This document shows positions 45,822 to 53,720 of a stretch of DNA of 64,000 bases, one piece after another. The stretch is from an uncultured Parabacteroides sp. (GTDB lineage Bacteria > Bacteroidota > Bacteroidia > Bacteroidales > Tannerellaceae), in NCBI GenBank assembly GCA_949296075.1, contig CASFNG010000002.1, positions 1-64,000 on the forward strand, in the 5' to 3' direction. Position 1 is the stretch's first letter. Each line of letters begins with the position of its first letter. Below the pieces are notes generated by a model that was given only the letters and a program-made list of their open reading frames with translations, had not been told where the DNA came from and did not search any database. The position numbers and the translations under genes were made by a program.

Positions 45822-47519
45822 ATGTATAGATTACGACGAGAAGGTATGATCCGTTTCTGCTGCCTCTTGTTCGCCTGTTGCGGCTTGCTGCCGGGAAAGG
45901 CGCAGACCGACAACCGTTTTGAGGTCAGCAAGAATCTGGATGTTTTCAACGCGCTCTTGAAGGAGGTGGAGATGTTCTATGTGGATTCCGTGGATGTGGA
46001 GAAAAGCGTGAAGAGAGGGATCGACGCGATGCTGAAAGGTCTGGATCCCTACACGGAGTATTATCCGGAACAGGACATGGAGACACTGACCTTGATGACG
46101 ACGGGCGAATATGGAGGGATCGGTTCCTTGATCCGTCAACGCAACGATAAGGGAGGCGTGATGATCGCCGAGCCGACGGAGGGGATGCCTGCTGACTTAG
46201 CCGGGCTGAAGCCGGGCGATCTGATCCTTGCGGTGGATACGGTCGATGTCTCCTCCGCCACCAGCGCTCGGGTCAGTGAATTGCTGAAAGGCGTACCCAA
46301 TACGAAAATGGTGCTGACCATCCAGCGGCCGGGCGAGAAGAAACCCCGCAAGGTAGAGATCACCCGCAAGCAGATCGTGGCGCCGCAGGTCACCTACTAC
46401 GGGGTATATGCCGACAGCGTGGGCTATATTTACCTGAATAGCTTTACGACCAAGAGCGCGCAGGAGGTGAAAGAGGCCTTCCTCGACCTGAAGAAAAACC
46501 GGGGCATCCGCTCGCTTATCCTCGATTTGCGGGGTAACGGGGGCGGAGTGCTTGAAGGGGCGGTGCAGATCGTCAGCTATTTCGTGCCCAAGGGCAGCGA
46601 GGTTCTCTCCACCCGGGGCAAGATCAAGCAGTGGGATCGCACTTATCGTACCTCCATCGAGCCGATCGATACGGTGATCCCCTTGGCCATCCTGATTAAT
46701 GGAGGTACGGCATCGGCGGCGGAGATCGTCTCCGGTTCGCTCCAGGATATGGATCGGGCGGTCCTGATCGGCCAGCGTTCGTTCGGAAAGGGGCTGGTAC
46801 AGTCCACCCGCGACCTGCCATACGGAGGGAAGTTGAAGGTCACTATGAGCAAGTATTACATCCCGAGCGGACGTTGTATCCAGCAGATCGACTATTCGCA
46901 CCGGAACGAGGACGGGAGCGCGGTGGCGATCCCGGATAGCCTGACCTCCGTGTTCTATACTGCCAACAAGCGTCCGGTACGGGATGGCGGAGGTGTGCGC
47001 CCGGAGTTCGAGGTAGAGGAGCCGAAGGTGCCCACTATGCTCTATTACCTGGCGGCGGATACGGTCTTGTTCGACTTCGTGACCAACTGGACACGGCAGC
47101 ACGAGAAGATCGCTCCCGTACAGGATTTCACGGTCTCCGACGCGGATTTCGAGGCGTTGAAGCAATATGCCAAGTCGAAGAACTTCACTTACGATCGCCA
47201 GAGCGAGAAGGTATTGAAGAACCTGAAGGAGGTGGCCGAGTTCGAGGGCTATTTAGAGGAAGATTCCACCGCCTTCAAGGAGCTGGAAGCGAAGCTGACT
47301 CCCGATCTGGAGCGTGATTTCGACCGTTTCAAGAAGGAGGTGAAGCGGGTTTTGGCGGCAGAGATCGTCAAACGCTACTACTACCAGCGGGGCGAGTTGC
47401 AGGAGAACCTGAAAGACGATGCCTGCTTAGAGAAGGCGATCGAGGTGTTAGGCGATTCCGCTTTGTATCAACGAACCTTGAGCGCGCCTGCCGAGGAGAA
47501 GAAAGAGGAGGCTGTATAG
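45822..47519 (+). CDS. S41 C-terminal processing peptidase (CtpA-like)
   Basis: A 565-residue exported protease with a signal peptide (IRFCCLLFACCGLLPGKAQ). A second ATG at 45846 would start right at it. A PDZ domain (~85-170, TGEYGGIGSLIRQ, then ADLAGLKPGDLIL) precedes the S41 core: LDLRGNGGGVLEGAVQI, catalytic Ser in NGGTASAAEIVSGSLQD and Lys in RSFGKGLVQ. CtpA proteases trim envelope proteins in the periplasm. The C-terminal ~150 residues are charged and helical. A strong terminator follows. Confidence 0.92.
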   Translation: MYRLRREGMIRFCCLLFACCGLLPGKAQTDNRFEVSKNLDVFNALLKEVEMFYVDSVDVEKSVKRGIDAMLKGLDPYTEYYPEQDMETLTLMTTGEYGGIGSLIRQRNDKGGVMIAEPTEGMPADLAGLKPGDLILAVDTVDVSSATSARVSELLKGVPNTKMVLTIQRPGEKKPRKVEITRKQIVAPQVTYYGVYADSVGYIYLNSFTTKSAQEVKEAFLDLKKNRGIRSLILDLRGNGGGVLEGAVQIVSYFVPKGSEVLSTRGKIKQWDRTYRTSIEPIDTVIPLAILINGGTASAAEIVSGSLQDMDRAVLIGQRSFGKGLVQSTRDLPYGGKLKVTMSKYYIPSGRCIQQIDYSHRNEDGSAVAIPDSLTSVFYTANKRPVRDGGGVRPEFEVEEPKVPTMLYYLAADTVLFDFVTNWTRQHEKIAPVQDFTVSDADFEALKQYAKSKNFTYDRQSEKVLKNLKEVAEFEGYLEEDSTAFKELEAKLTPDLERDFDRFKKEVKRVLAAEIVKRYYYQRGELQENLKDDACLEKAIEVLGDSALYQRTLSAPAEEKKEEAV

Positions 47520-47554
47520 CCGTAAGGCGGAGAGCCAGTGGATAAAAGATAACG

Positions 47555-47592
47555 ACGCTCTTTCCGGACTTGTTCCGGGAAGGGCGTTTTTC
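47555..47592 (+). terminator. Terminator of the S41 peptidase gene
   Basis: ACGCTCTTTCCGG and CCGGGAAGGGCGT form a 13-base stem (two G-T) around a 7-base loop, then five T. Confidence 0.85.
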
Positions 47593-47593
47593 T

Positions 47594-48727
47594 TTAGGGC
47601 TGCCGCTTGAAACGCAGGTGAAGCACCACTAATTCAGATACCGTCCCTACCCGGTAAGGCGGCCCGGCTATCCCGATCCCTGAAGAGACATAATACTGCG
47701 TCGCCCCCTTCCGGTAGTAACCATAGGGGCACTCATAGACCAGCTTCATCAGGAGCGGGTAGGGCCATAGCTGCCCGTTGTGCGTATGCCCATGTAGCGC
47801 CAAGTCCACCTCGTTCATGCAACTCTCGGCCAACGACCAAGGTTGATGATCGAGCACGATCACCGGTTTGGAGCGATCCAGCCCGTTCAGTAAGGCTTGC
47901 AGCGGCTTCCGGCGTTTGTTTACGAAGTCGTCCCTTCCCACCAAGTAGAGCAAGGAGTCAGGCATAGCCACCGAGTCCACCAAGAGCGTGCCCCCCGTCC
48001 GGCGGAGCCACCGCTCTTTCGCGTGCCGGTTGGCCCGGTACTCGTGGTTGCCGTAGATGATATAGACGCCCATAGGAGCCTCAATCTGCCGGAGATCCTC
48101 CTCGATATGCGCCGCCTCGGCGAACCTCGACTCATAATCCATGATGTCGCCCGCCAGCACCACCAAGTCGGGATGCTGCGCGTCGCAGAGCCTCACGTAT
48201 TTCTGTACCAGTTCCTTGCCGATCACCTCCCCGATATGCAGGTCGCTCATCAGCACGACCGTCAGGCTGTCGCGCCCCGGAAGCGGCTTGTCGATCTCGA
48301 CCTCCACATGCCTCACCACCGGATTCGTCACTGTATGATACGCCTGTATCATCAATCCCGTCACCCCGATCGGGATTAGGAAGAACAGCGCGAGCTTGAT
48401 CCTCTGCCAACGCCTTGTCACCGCGTAGGGCAACCACTTCCACCGGCGTTGCGAATAGCGTATCAGTTCCAAGGCCAATAGCGAGAGGGTGATATAGATC
48501 GAGGCGATATACCAGGTGTTGCAGATAGATTGGATCGCGATCATCACCCCATCGGGCAGCTGCTCCCGGAAGAAGAAACCAAACAGATAGAGCGAGATCT
48601 CCGCGATGAACAGGACGGCGTATGGGATCCGCCATCCCCGTCTCGGGGGGATCGCCTGCCATCCCCGCCAGAAGATATAGGGATTCAGCAGCAGTTGAGC
48701 CACGATCGACTGGATAAATACCCTCAT
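47594..48727 (-). CDS. Membrane-bound metallophosphoesterase (YkuE-like), copy B
   Basis: A 377-residue protein with about four TM helices in the first ~145 residues, then a calcineurin-like phosphoesterase domain: DLHIGEVIG, GDIMDYE, YGNHEY and LDHQP, then HGHTHNGQLWP. All metal ligands are present. Related YkuE-type enzymes act on lipid pyrophosphates such as UDP-diacylglucosamine, but the substrate here is unknown. It overlaps the paralogous gene upstream by 4 bases (ATGA-type), so the two are co-translated. Confidence 0.87.
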   Translation of the reverse strand: MRVFIQSIVAQLLLNPYIFWRGWQAIPPRRGWRIPYAVLFIAEISLYLFGFFFREQLPDGVMIAIQSICNTWYIASIYITLSLLALELIRYSQRRWKWLPYAVTRRWQRIKLALFFLIPIGVTGLMIQAYHTVTNPVVRHVEVEIDKPLPGRDSLTVVLMSDLHIGEVIGKELVQKYVRLCDAQHPDLVVLAGDIMDYESRFAEAAHIEEDLRQIEAPMGVYIIYGNHEYRANRHAKERWLRRTGGTLLVDSVAMPDSLLYLVGRDDFVNKRRKPLQALLNGLDRSKPVIVLDHQPWSLAESCMNEVDLALHGHTHNGQLWPYPLLMKLVYECPYGYYRKGATQYYVSSGIGIAGPPYRVGTVSELVVLHLRFKRQP

Positions 48728-49830
48728 ACGCCTTGTTGTTTCTTGAAAGTCAGTTCAAATACCACGATCTCGCTATCCGTGCCGATCCGGAAGGGTGGCC
48801 CCCAGAGAGACAACCCCGAGGAGACGTACGCCAAGCGATCACCATACGTCTTCTCTCCATAGCTCACCTCAAACAGACGATCCGTCAGCCAGTTGAGCGG
48901 CCATACCTGTCCGTGGTGCGTATGCCCGCTGAATTGCAGGTCGGCCCCCGCCTCCGCGATCCTTGCCGGCTCGTAGGGCTGGTGATCCAACACGATCACC
49001 GGTCGGTTGGGGTCGGTGGAGGCTATCAGCCGCTCCGCGGGAAGCCGCCGGCGGTTCGAGCGGTCGTCGCGCCCCGCGATCTGCACCCCGTTCGGCAGCC
49101 GTACCACCGAGTCGCGCAAAAGCACGACCGGCGTTTGGGCGATGAAGCGTGCGCTCTCCTCGATCCCGCTGATATACTCATGATTCCCCGGTACCATATA
49201 GACCCCCATCGGGGCGTTGATCCGAGCCAGTTCCTCGTCCATCCGTTGTTGCCGGAGCGGGGTCACGTTGCTGTCGATCAGATCACCGCCGATCAGTACC
49301 AAGTCGGGCCGCAGCTCGTTGATCCGTCGTACATAGCCCTCCAAGGCCTTCCGGTTGGTGGCGTAGCCCAAGTGCACGTCGCTCACTGCCACGACCCGCA
49401 GCTTGTCCGGTCCGTTATCCACCTGCTTGTTGATAACCCTGTTGATAACTTTCGTGCTTGGATGTTTATAATGGAAATATCCATATCCTAATAGGCAGAT
49501 TATCAATATAAGAGAAGATATGAACCCCTGTTTGCAAGGTAGGTGGAAAACCCGAAGTAGATCGACCGCAACCAAGGCGATCGTCATGTACAGGGTAAAC
49601 ACTAACCAGCCCGTCCCGACTAAGCTGACCACTCGGGCGAGGGCGACCGGGCAGGCGAACGCCCGGATCCCGAAACTTCCGAAAAGGGAGAGGCAGCCGA
49701 GCCAGTAAATCAGGGAGAGCGCGATCTTGATCCCGATCGGCGCGGCTCCCAACGCTTGCAGTCCGCGGATGAAAATATAGACGTTGCCCGCCAGATAGAG
49801 TAGCGGCAACAAGATAAAGAAAGTTTTCAT
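48724..49830 (-). CDS. Membrane-bound metallophosphoesterase (YkuE-like), copy A
   Basis: A 368-residue paralogue of the next gene with the same plan: four N-terminal TM helices, then DVHLGYATN, GGDLIDSN, PGNHEY, LDHQP and SGHTHHGQVWP. The two proteins share the YYVSSGIGIAGPP/AYVSSGLSLWGPP ending but differ in the membrane part, so the duplication is old. It has the promoter of the pair. Confidence 0.87.
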   Translation of the reverse strand: MKTFFILLPLLYLAGNVYIFIRGLQALGAAPIGIKIALSLIYWLGCLSLFGSFGIRAFACPVALARVVSLVGTGWLVFTLYMTIALVAVDLLRVFHLPCKQGFISSLILIICLLGYGYFHYKHPSTKVINRVINKQVDNGPDKLRVVAVSDVHLGYATNRKALEGYVRRINELRPDLVLIGGDLIDSNVTPLRQQRMDEELARINAPMGVYMVPGNHEYISGIEESARFIAQTPVVLLRDSVVRLPNGVQIAGRDDRSNRRRLPAERLIASTDPNRPVIVLDHQPYEPARIAEAGADLQFSGHTHHGQVWPLNWLTDRLFEVSYGEKTYGDRLAYVSSGLSLWGPPFRIGTDSEIVVFELTFKKQQGV

Positions 49831-49846
49831 TTCCGTTTATTTTCCG

Positions 49847-49854
49847 CGAAGATA
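49847..49854 (-). promoter_or_regulatory. -7 element for the phosphoesterase pair
   Basis: CGAAGATA on the plus strand, TATCTTCG on the minus strand, 17 bases before the ATG at 49830. Confidence 0.5.
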
Positions 49855-50141
49855 ACGAATTCTCCCGATCTCCTTTCCGGATGCTCCGCCAACACCTCGC
49901 GGTTTCTTGCCGAAGGATCAGGAAAAAGATCGGGATGCGTTCGCGAAAACTTCCCGATGGTTTCGCTGTGTCTTTGATGGCACTATAACCATCTCATAGG
50001 CAGGTAAATAACTGCTTTATGGTTGGGAATGTTAATTTTGATAACCTTTTTTGATTTTTGTTTGGAAATACAAAGTATATATCCTATCTTTCGGCAGTAG
50101 TCAAAACCTTCAGATCGAGTAACCTTAAAACGAATCTAAAT

Positions 50142-50246
50142 ATGAACACACGATTCCAGCTTTTTGATGTTTCTTCCCTTTGTATAAAATGCCAACGTGA
50201 AAGAGAATGTCTCTCGCTAGGAAATTCTTGTATAACATTGGTATGA
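50142..50246 (+). CDS. Candidate small Cys-containing peptide (34 aa)
   Basis: Starts at ATG 50142, ~45 bases after a likely start site set by TATCTTTC (50085-50092). The peptide begins MNTRFQLFDVSSL and then has Cys at spacing C-x2-C-x5-C-x6-C (CIKCQRERECLSLGNSC). There is no signal peptide. It could be a regulatory leader peptide for the barrel gene at 50415, a small metal-binding or modified peptide, or chance. Low confidence. Confidence 0.3.
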   Translation: MNTRFQLFDVSSLCIKCQRERECLSLGNSCITLV

Positions 50247-50414
50247 TAATCAATATGCCGAACAATAATTGTTAAATTATCGCCAAAATTCGCAATCTTG
50301 TTTGCGAGAGGCTCGTCTTACAAACAAAGTGAGCTTGCTTTTGGGGGGGGATGGTCCTTGAGAGAAGTAGCGTTTTTTATGGGAGACAATGGATTACTTT
50401 TATAAGATCTGATT

Positions 50415-52673
50415 ATGAAAAAGACTACGATTTTGGCTTTTTTGCTGTGGATAGGCTGTGTTCCGCTCTTCGGGCAGACTATAAAAGGCACCGTGGTGGA
50501 TCATGAAACCTCGGATCCCCTGTACTTGGCGAACGTGGTGTTGCTTAGCTTGCCTGATTCCACGTTTGTGACCGGGACGGTGACGGATGAGGCCGGTTGC
50601 TTCTCGCTTCCCCGGGTAGGGAAGGGGGCGTGCGTGATCCGTGTTAGTTATCTTGGGTATAGCCCTTACGAGGCGGAAGTTACCGGGGATGAGTTGGGGG
50701 TGTTACGGCTCTCGATGACGGGCAGTATGCTCGGAGAGGTAAAGGTGACGGCTACCCGTCCTTATTTGAAGCCCAAGAGTGATGGGGTGGCGGTAGAGAT
50801 CGCGAATAGCCACTTGAAGAATTTGGGAGCCGCCTCGGATGTGCTGGCTCAATTGCCTTTCGTGACGAGTAGCGGCGATGGTATTACCGTGTTTGGCAAA
50901 GGTACGCCTTTGATCTACATTGATAACCGGGAGGTGCGGGATGTGTCGGAACTGGACGGTCTCAACTCGAATGACGTGAAGCGGGTCGAGGTGATTACTA
51001 ACCCGGGCCCGCGTTACAAGGCCTCGGTGAAATCGGTGATCCGTATCGAGACGGTCAGGAAAAGGGGGGATGGCCTGAGCGGAAACCTCTACGCCGGCGG
51101 TGACTTGAAACGCCGGATGTCTGACTTGTTCATCGGTAACTTGAATTACCGTGCGGGAGGCTGGGATTTGTTCGGTACGCTGGACTTCCGCCAGACAAGG
51201 AGGAAGCAGTACACGGATTGGGATCAACAGACCAATAATCCGGGATTGGATGTGCAAGTCCGGCAGTCTTCCCGGCAACTTACCGACCGGGATAACCTGA
51301 CGGCAAAGGTCGGCTCGACTTATGCGTGGGGAGAGTCGAACTCACTCGGCGTGCGGTATGAGTACAGGAGGCTGCCTTCGGAACGGATGAGGTGGCGGAG
51401 TTCGTTGGATCTGTTCGAGAATGGGGATCGGAAAGAGGAACGTCTCTCCTCGCAGAGCCGGGAGACGGAGAGCGACCGCCATTATGTCAATGCGTATTAC
51501 TATCAGAACCTCGCTCCGAAGGTGACGCTGAAGGCGGATGCGGACTGGGCGAAGGGGATTTCCTCGGAGCTACAGCAGGTGAACGATCGGGTGGCTGCAG
51601 AGCGGGATGACCTACGTACGGATTCCCGGCAGGACTATGACCTGGTGGCGGCACGCTTGTCGTTCGACACGGATTTCGGCAAGGCGGGTACGCTCTCCTA
51701 TGGTGGTGAGTATTCCTATACGAACAACCGCCAGGAATTCGTGGTGAACGAGAGTTACACGGAGGCATTCCGAAACGATCAGAATACGTCCCGGCAGCAC
51801 CTGCTCGCGCTTTATACCTCTTACCGGCTTCCGCTGGGCGCTTTCTCCATAGAGGCGGGGATCCGCTACGAACGGGCGGATTTCGCCTATTTCGAGAATG
51901 AGATACGGCAGGAGGGGCAAAGCCGTCTCTACAACGACTTCTTCCCGAATCTCGGCCTTTCTTACGCTAAAGGCGACCTGAACGCCTCTCTTTCTTTCGG
52001 CCGTTCCATCGTCCGTCCCAATTATTATCAGTTGCGTAACAGCATACGTTATAATAGCGCTTACGCTTACGAGGCAGGTAATCCCTATCTCCTGCCCACG
52101 ATCGATAACTCACTCTCCGCGTTGTTGGGCTGGAAAGGCTTTCTCCTCTCCGCGAACCTCGACATTTACAAGGATGCCTCGATATTGATCTCGCGACCGT
52201 ACGACGAGCGTATCCTCCTGTCCGTGTTTGAGAATTTCGATGATTATAAGAACCTGTCAGCCTCGTTGTTTTACTCCACGGCACTTGGTGTGTGGAAACC
52301 TTCCGCAAGTGTTAGTGTCTCGAAAGATTTTTTCTCGTACGGAACTCCGGAGCGGGATTACGATCGTCCGATCTATTCGTTGAGTTGGAAAAATAACTTC
52401 GTGTTCCCGCATGCTTGGCAGGCGGGCGTGGATCTGCTGTACGTGGCAAGGGGAGACGAGGAGATGAGTTACATGGGAGAGCAACTGGGACTGAATATCT
52501 ATGTGTCTAAACGCTTTTTTGATGATCGCTTACGGGTGAACCTCCGGGCTACGGATCTGTTTGGGCGGATGGATTACGAGTTTAGCCAAGTGATGAACAA
52601 CATCTTGATGGATGTGCGCAATGATCTCGACTCCCGTGGCGTGTTCCTTTCCCTTTCTTACTATTTCAACTAG
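50415..52673 (+). CDS. Outer-membrane beta-barrel protein with CarboxypepD-like N-domain (TonB-receptor-like)
   Basis: A 752-residue protein. After a signal peptide (ends PLFGQ) comes a CarboxypepD_reg-like beta-sandwich (~22-100, IKGTVVDHETSDPLYLANVV), a plug-like region (~105-215, GEVKVTATRP, then VKRVEVITNPG) and a ~530-residue barrel ending in an aromatic strand (LSLSYYFN). This is the 'outer membrane beta-barrel family' of Bacteroidetes. Unlike SusC it has no SusD partner. The ligand is unknown. A weak -7 (TACTTTTA, 50395-50402) lies just upstream. Confidence 0.82.
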   Translation: MKKTTILAFLLWIGCVPLFGQTIKGTVVDHETSDPLYLANVVLLSLPDSTFVTGTVTDEAGCFSLPRVGKGACVIRVSYLGYSPYEAEVTGDELGVLRLSMTGSMLGEVKVTATRPYLKPKSDGVAVEIANSHLKNLGAASDVLAQLPFVTSSGDGITVFGKGTPLIYIDNREVRDVSELDGLNSNDVKRVEVITNPGPRYKASVKSVIRIETVRKRGDGLSGNLYAGGDLKRRMSDLFIGNLNYRAGGWDLFGTLDFRQTRRKQYTDWDQQTNNPGLDVQVRQSSRQLTDRDNLTAKVGSTYAWGESNSLGVRYEYRRLPSERMRWRSSLDLFENGDRKEERLSSQSRETESDRHYVNAYYYQNLAPKVTLKADADWAKGISSELQQVNDRVAAERDDLRTDSRQDYDLVAARLSFDTDFGKAGTLSYGGEYSYTNNRQEFVVNESYTEAFRNDQNTSRQHLLALYTSYRLPLGAFSIEAGIRYERADFAYFENEIRQEGQSRLYNDFFPNLGLSYAKGDLNASLSFGRSIVRPNYYQLRNSIRYNSAYAYEAGNPYLLPTIDNSLSALLGWKGFLLSANLDIYKDASILISRPYDERILLSVFENFDDYKNLSASLFYSTALGVWKPSASVSVSKDFFSYGTPERDYDRPIYSLSWKNNFVFPHAWQAGVDLLYVARGDEEMSYMGEQLGLNIYVSKRFFDDRLRVNLRATDLFGRMDYEFSQVMNNILMDVRNDLDSRGVFLSLSYYFN

Positions 52674-52759
52674 ACAAAGAGCAAATATAAAGGAAAGCCC
52701 GTCGGCAACGAGCTGAGGAGGTTGTGAGATCGCGGGCTCTTTACCGAATGACGATCCAG

Positions 52760-52810
52760 ATCATCCTCCACGAAGTTGGTCGCTTAACCCTTCGGGAGGA
52801 TGATTTTTTT
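52760..52810 (+). terminator. Terminator after the 50.4-52.7 kb barrel gene
   Basis: ATCATCCTCC (52760-52769) pairs perfectly with GGAGGATGAT (52795-52804), followed by six T. Confidence 0.85.
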
Positions 52811-52828
52811 CATGGAGGATAAGGCGGT

Positions 52829-53470
52829 TTACTTCGGGTAGCCTACCGGGTTGTTGATCACGGGGATCTGGGTGTCCGACAGCTTGAGAACCTTTTTCAG
52901 CCCCTCGGTGTCCATCGTGGCGCGAGGCACGGTAGCCAACCCGCAGCCCGAGCAGAAAAGGGCGATGTTCTGGGATACTAATCCCGTGTCGAAGATCCCC
53001 ATCATCTTGTTTCGCTCCACGTTCCCCCCACTGCCGAACTTAGAGTAGTCCGTCACGACCAACAGGCTGATCGGGGCCGACATGACGAACGATTGCGGGC
53101 CCGCTACCAAGGCACGGTGATCTCCCTCGGCTACCGGCAGCAAGCGATGCCCTTGCGCATCGTATCGGTATGCCCCCTTTTTCATGATTACATAGACGTC
53201 TACGTCCTGCTTGTTCAAGGCGGTGGCGGCGGTACGCTTGCCATCGGGCCGGTTTACCCCCACGGCTGCCCAAAGCAGGTCGGACAGGTCTTGGTGGCTA
53301 AGCTCCCGGTTGGCGAACTCCCGGTCCGAATGCCGATCGGCCAAGGCCTTCATGACGGAAGAGCCCCTGTCCTTATTGGGAGCGTTCAGTTGGATAGTCT
53401 CTAATCGCTGGGCTTGCAGGCCGGAAAATCCTAACAACATCGTGGTTAGCGCGCAAAGAAAAGTTTTCAT
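52829..53470 (-). CDS. Exported SagB/nitroreductase-family flavoprotein
   Basis: 213 residues from the ATG at 53470; upstream in-frame codons lack a signal peptide and are less likely. The signal peptide is MKTFLCALTTMLLGFSGLQA. The nitroreductase fold is seen in ADRHSDREFANRELSHQDLS (FMN-binding Arg-Ser region), LLWAAVGVNRPDG, GLVSQNIALFCSGCGLATV and the C-terminal NNPVGYPK. Family members use FMN to reduce quinones, nitro groups or related substrates. A periplasmic location is unusual for the family at large. The partner is unknown. Confidence 0.82.
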   Translation of the reverse strand: MKTFLCALTTMLLGFSGLQAQRLETIQLNAPNKDRGSSVMKALADRHSDREFANRELSHQDLSDLLWAAVGVNRPDGKRTAATALNKQDVDVYVIMKKGAYRYDAQGHRLLPVAEGDHRALVAGPQSFVMSAPISLLVVTDYSKFGSGGNVERNKMMGIFDTGLVSQNIALFCSGCGLATVPRATMDTEGLKKVLKLSDTQIPVINNPVGYPK

Positions 53471-53688
53471 GATAAATTCGTTTAAATGGTTGTTATTCGC
53501 GAATGTAACAATATCTTTTTTGCGCGACACGGGTGTGGATGGGGATTTTCCCATAGATCGGATTTTCCCGTATAGGAGAAGATGCCGTGTCAGGGGCGCG
53601 ACCCTTCCCAAAAAGTTGGTCATGCGTTTGTAATAAGTTCTTCAAGGAATCGTCAAAAGTTCCTCAATATCTTGTAACACGCCCCCTC

Positions 53689-53696
53689 TACTTTCG
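53689..53696 (+). promoter_or_regulatory. -7 element for the TonB receptor gene
   Basis: TACTTTCG, one mismatch from consensus, 24 bases before the ATG at 53721. Confidence 0.55.
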
Positions 53697-53720
53697 CGCT
53701 CATAAAAAGAGAGGGCAAAA

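Larger units (their letters stand above)
49831..50414. other. 584-base intergenic region with sORF, hairpin and G8 tract
   Basis: Holds the minus-strand promoter of the phosphoesterases (49847-49854), a plus-strand promoter-like TATCTTTC (50085-50092), a 34-codon ORF (50142-50246), an AT-rich stretch, a hairpin TTGTTTG-CGAG/CTCG-CAAACAA (50298-50327) and a run of eight G (50343-50350). Confidence 0.7.
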
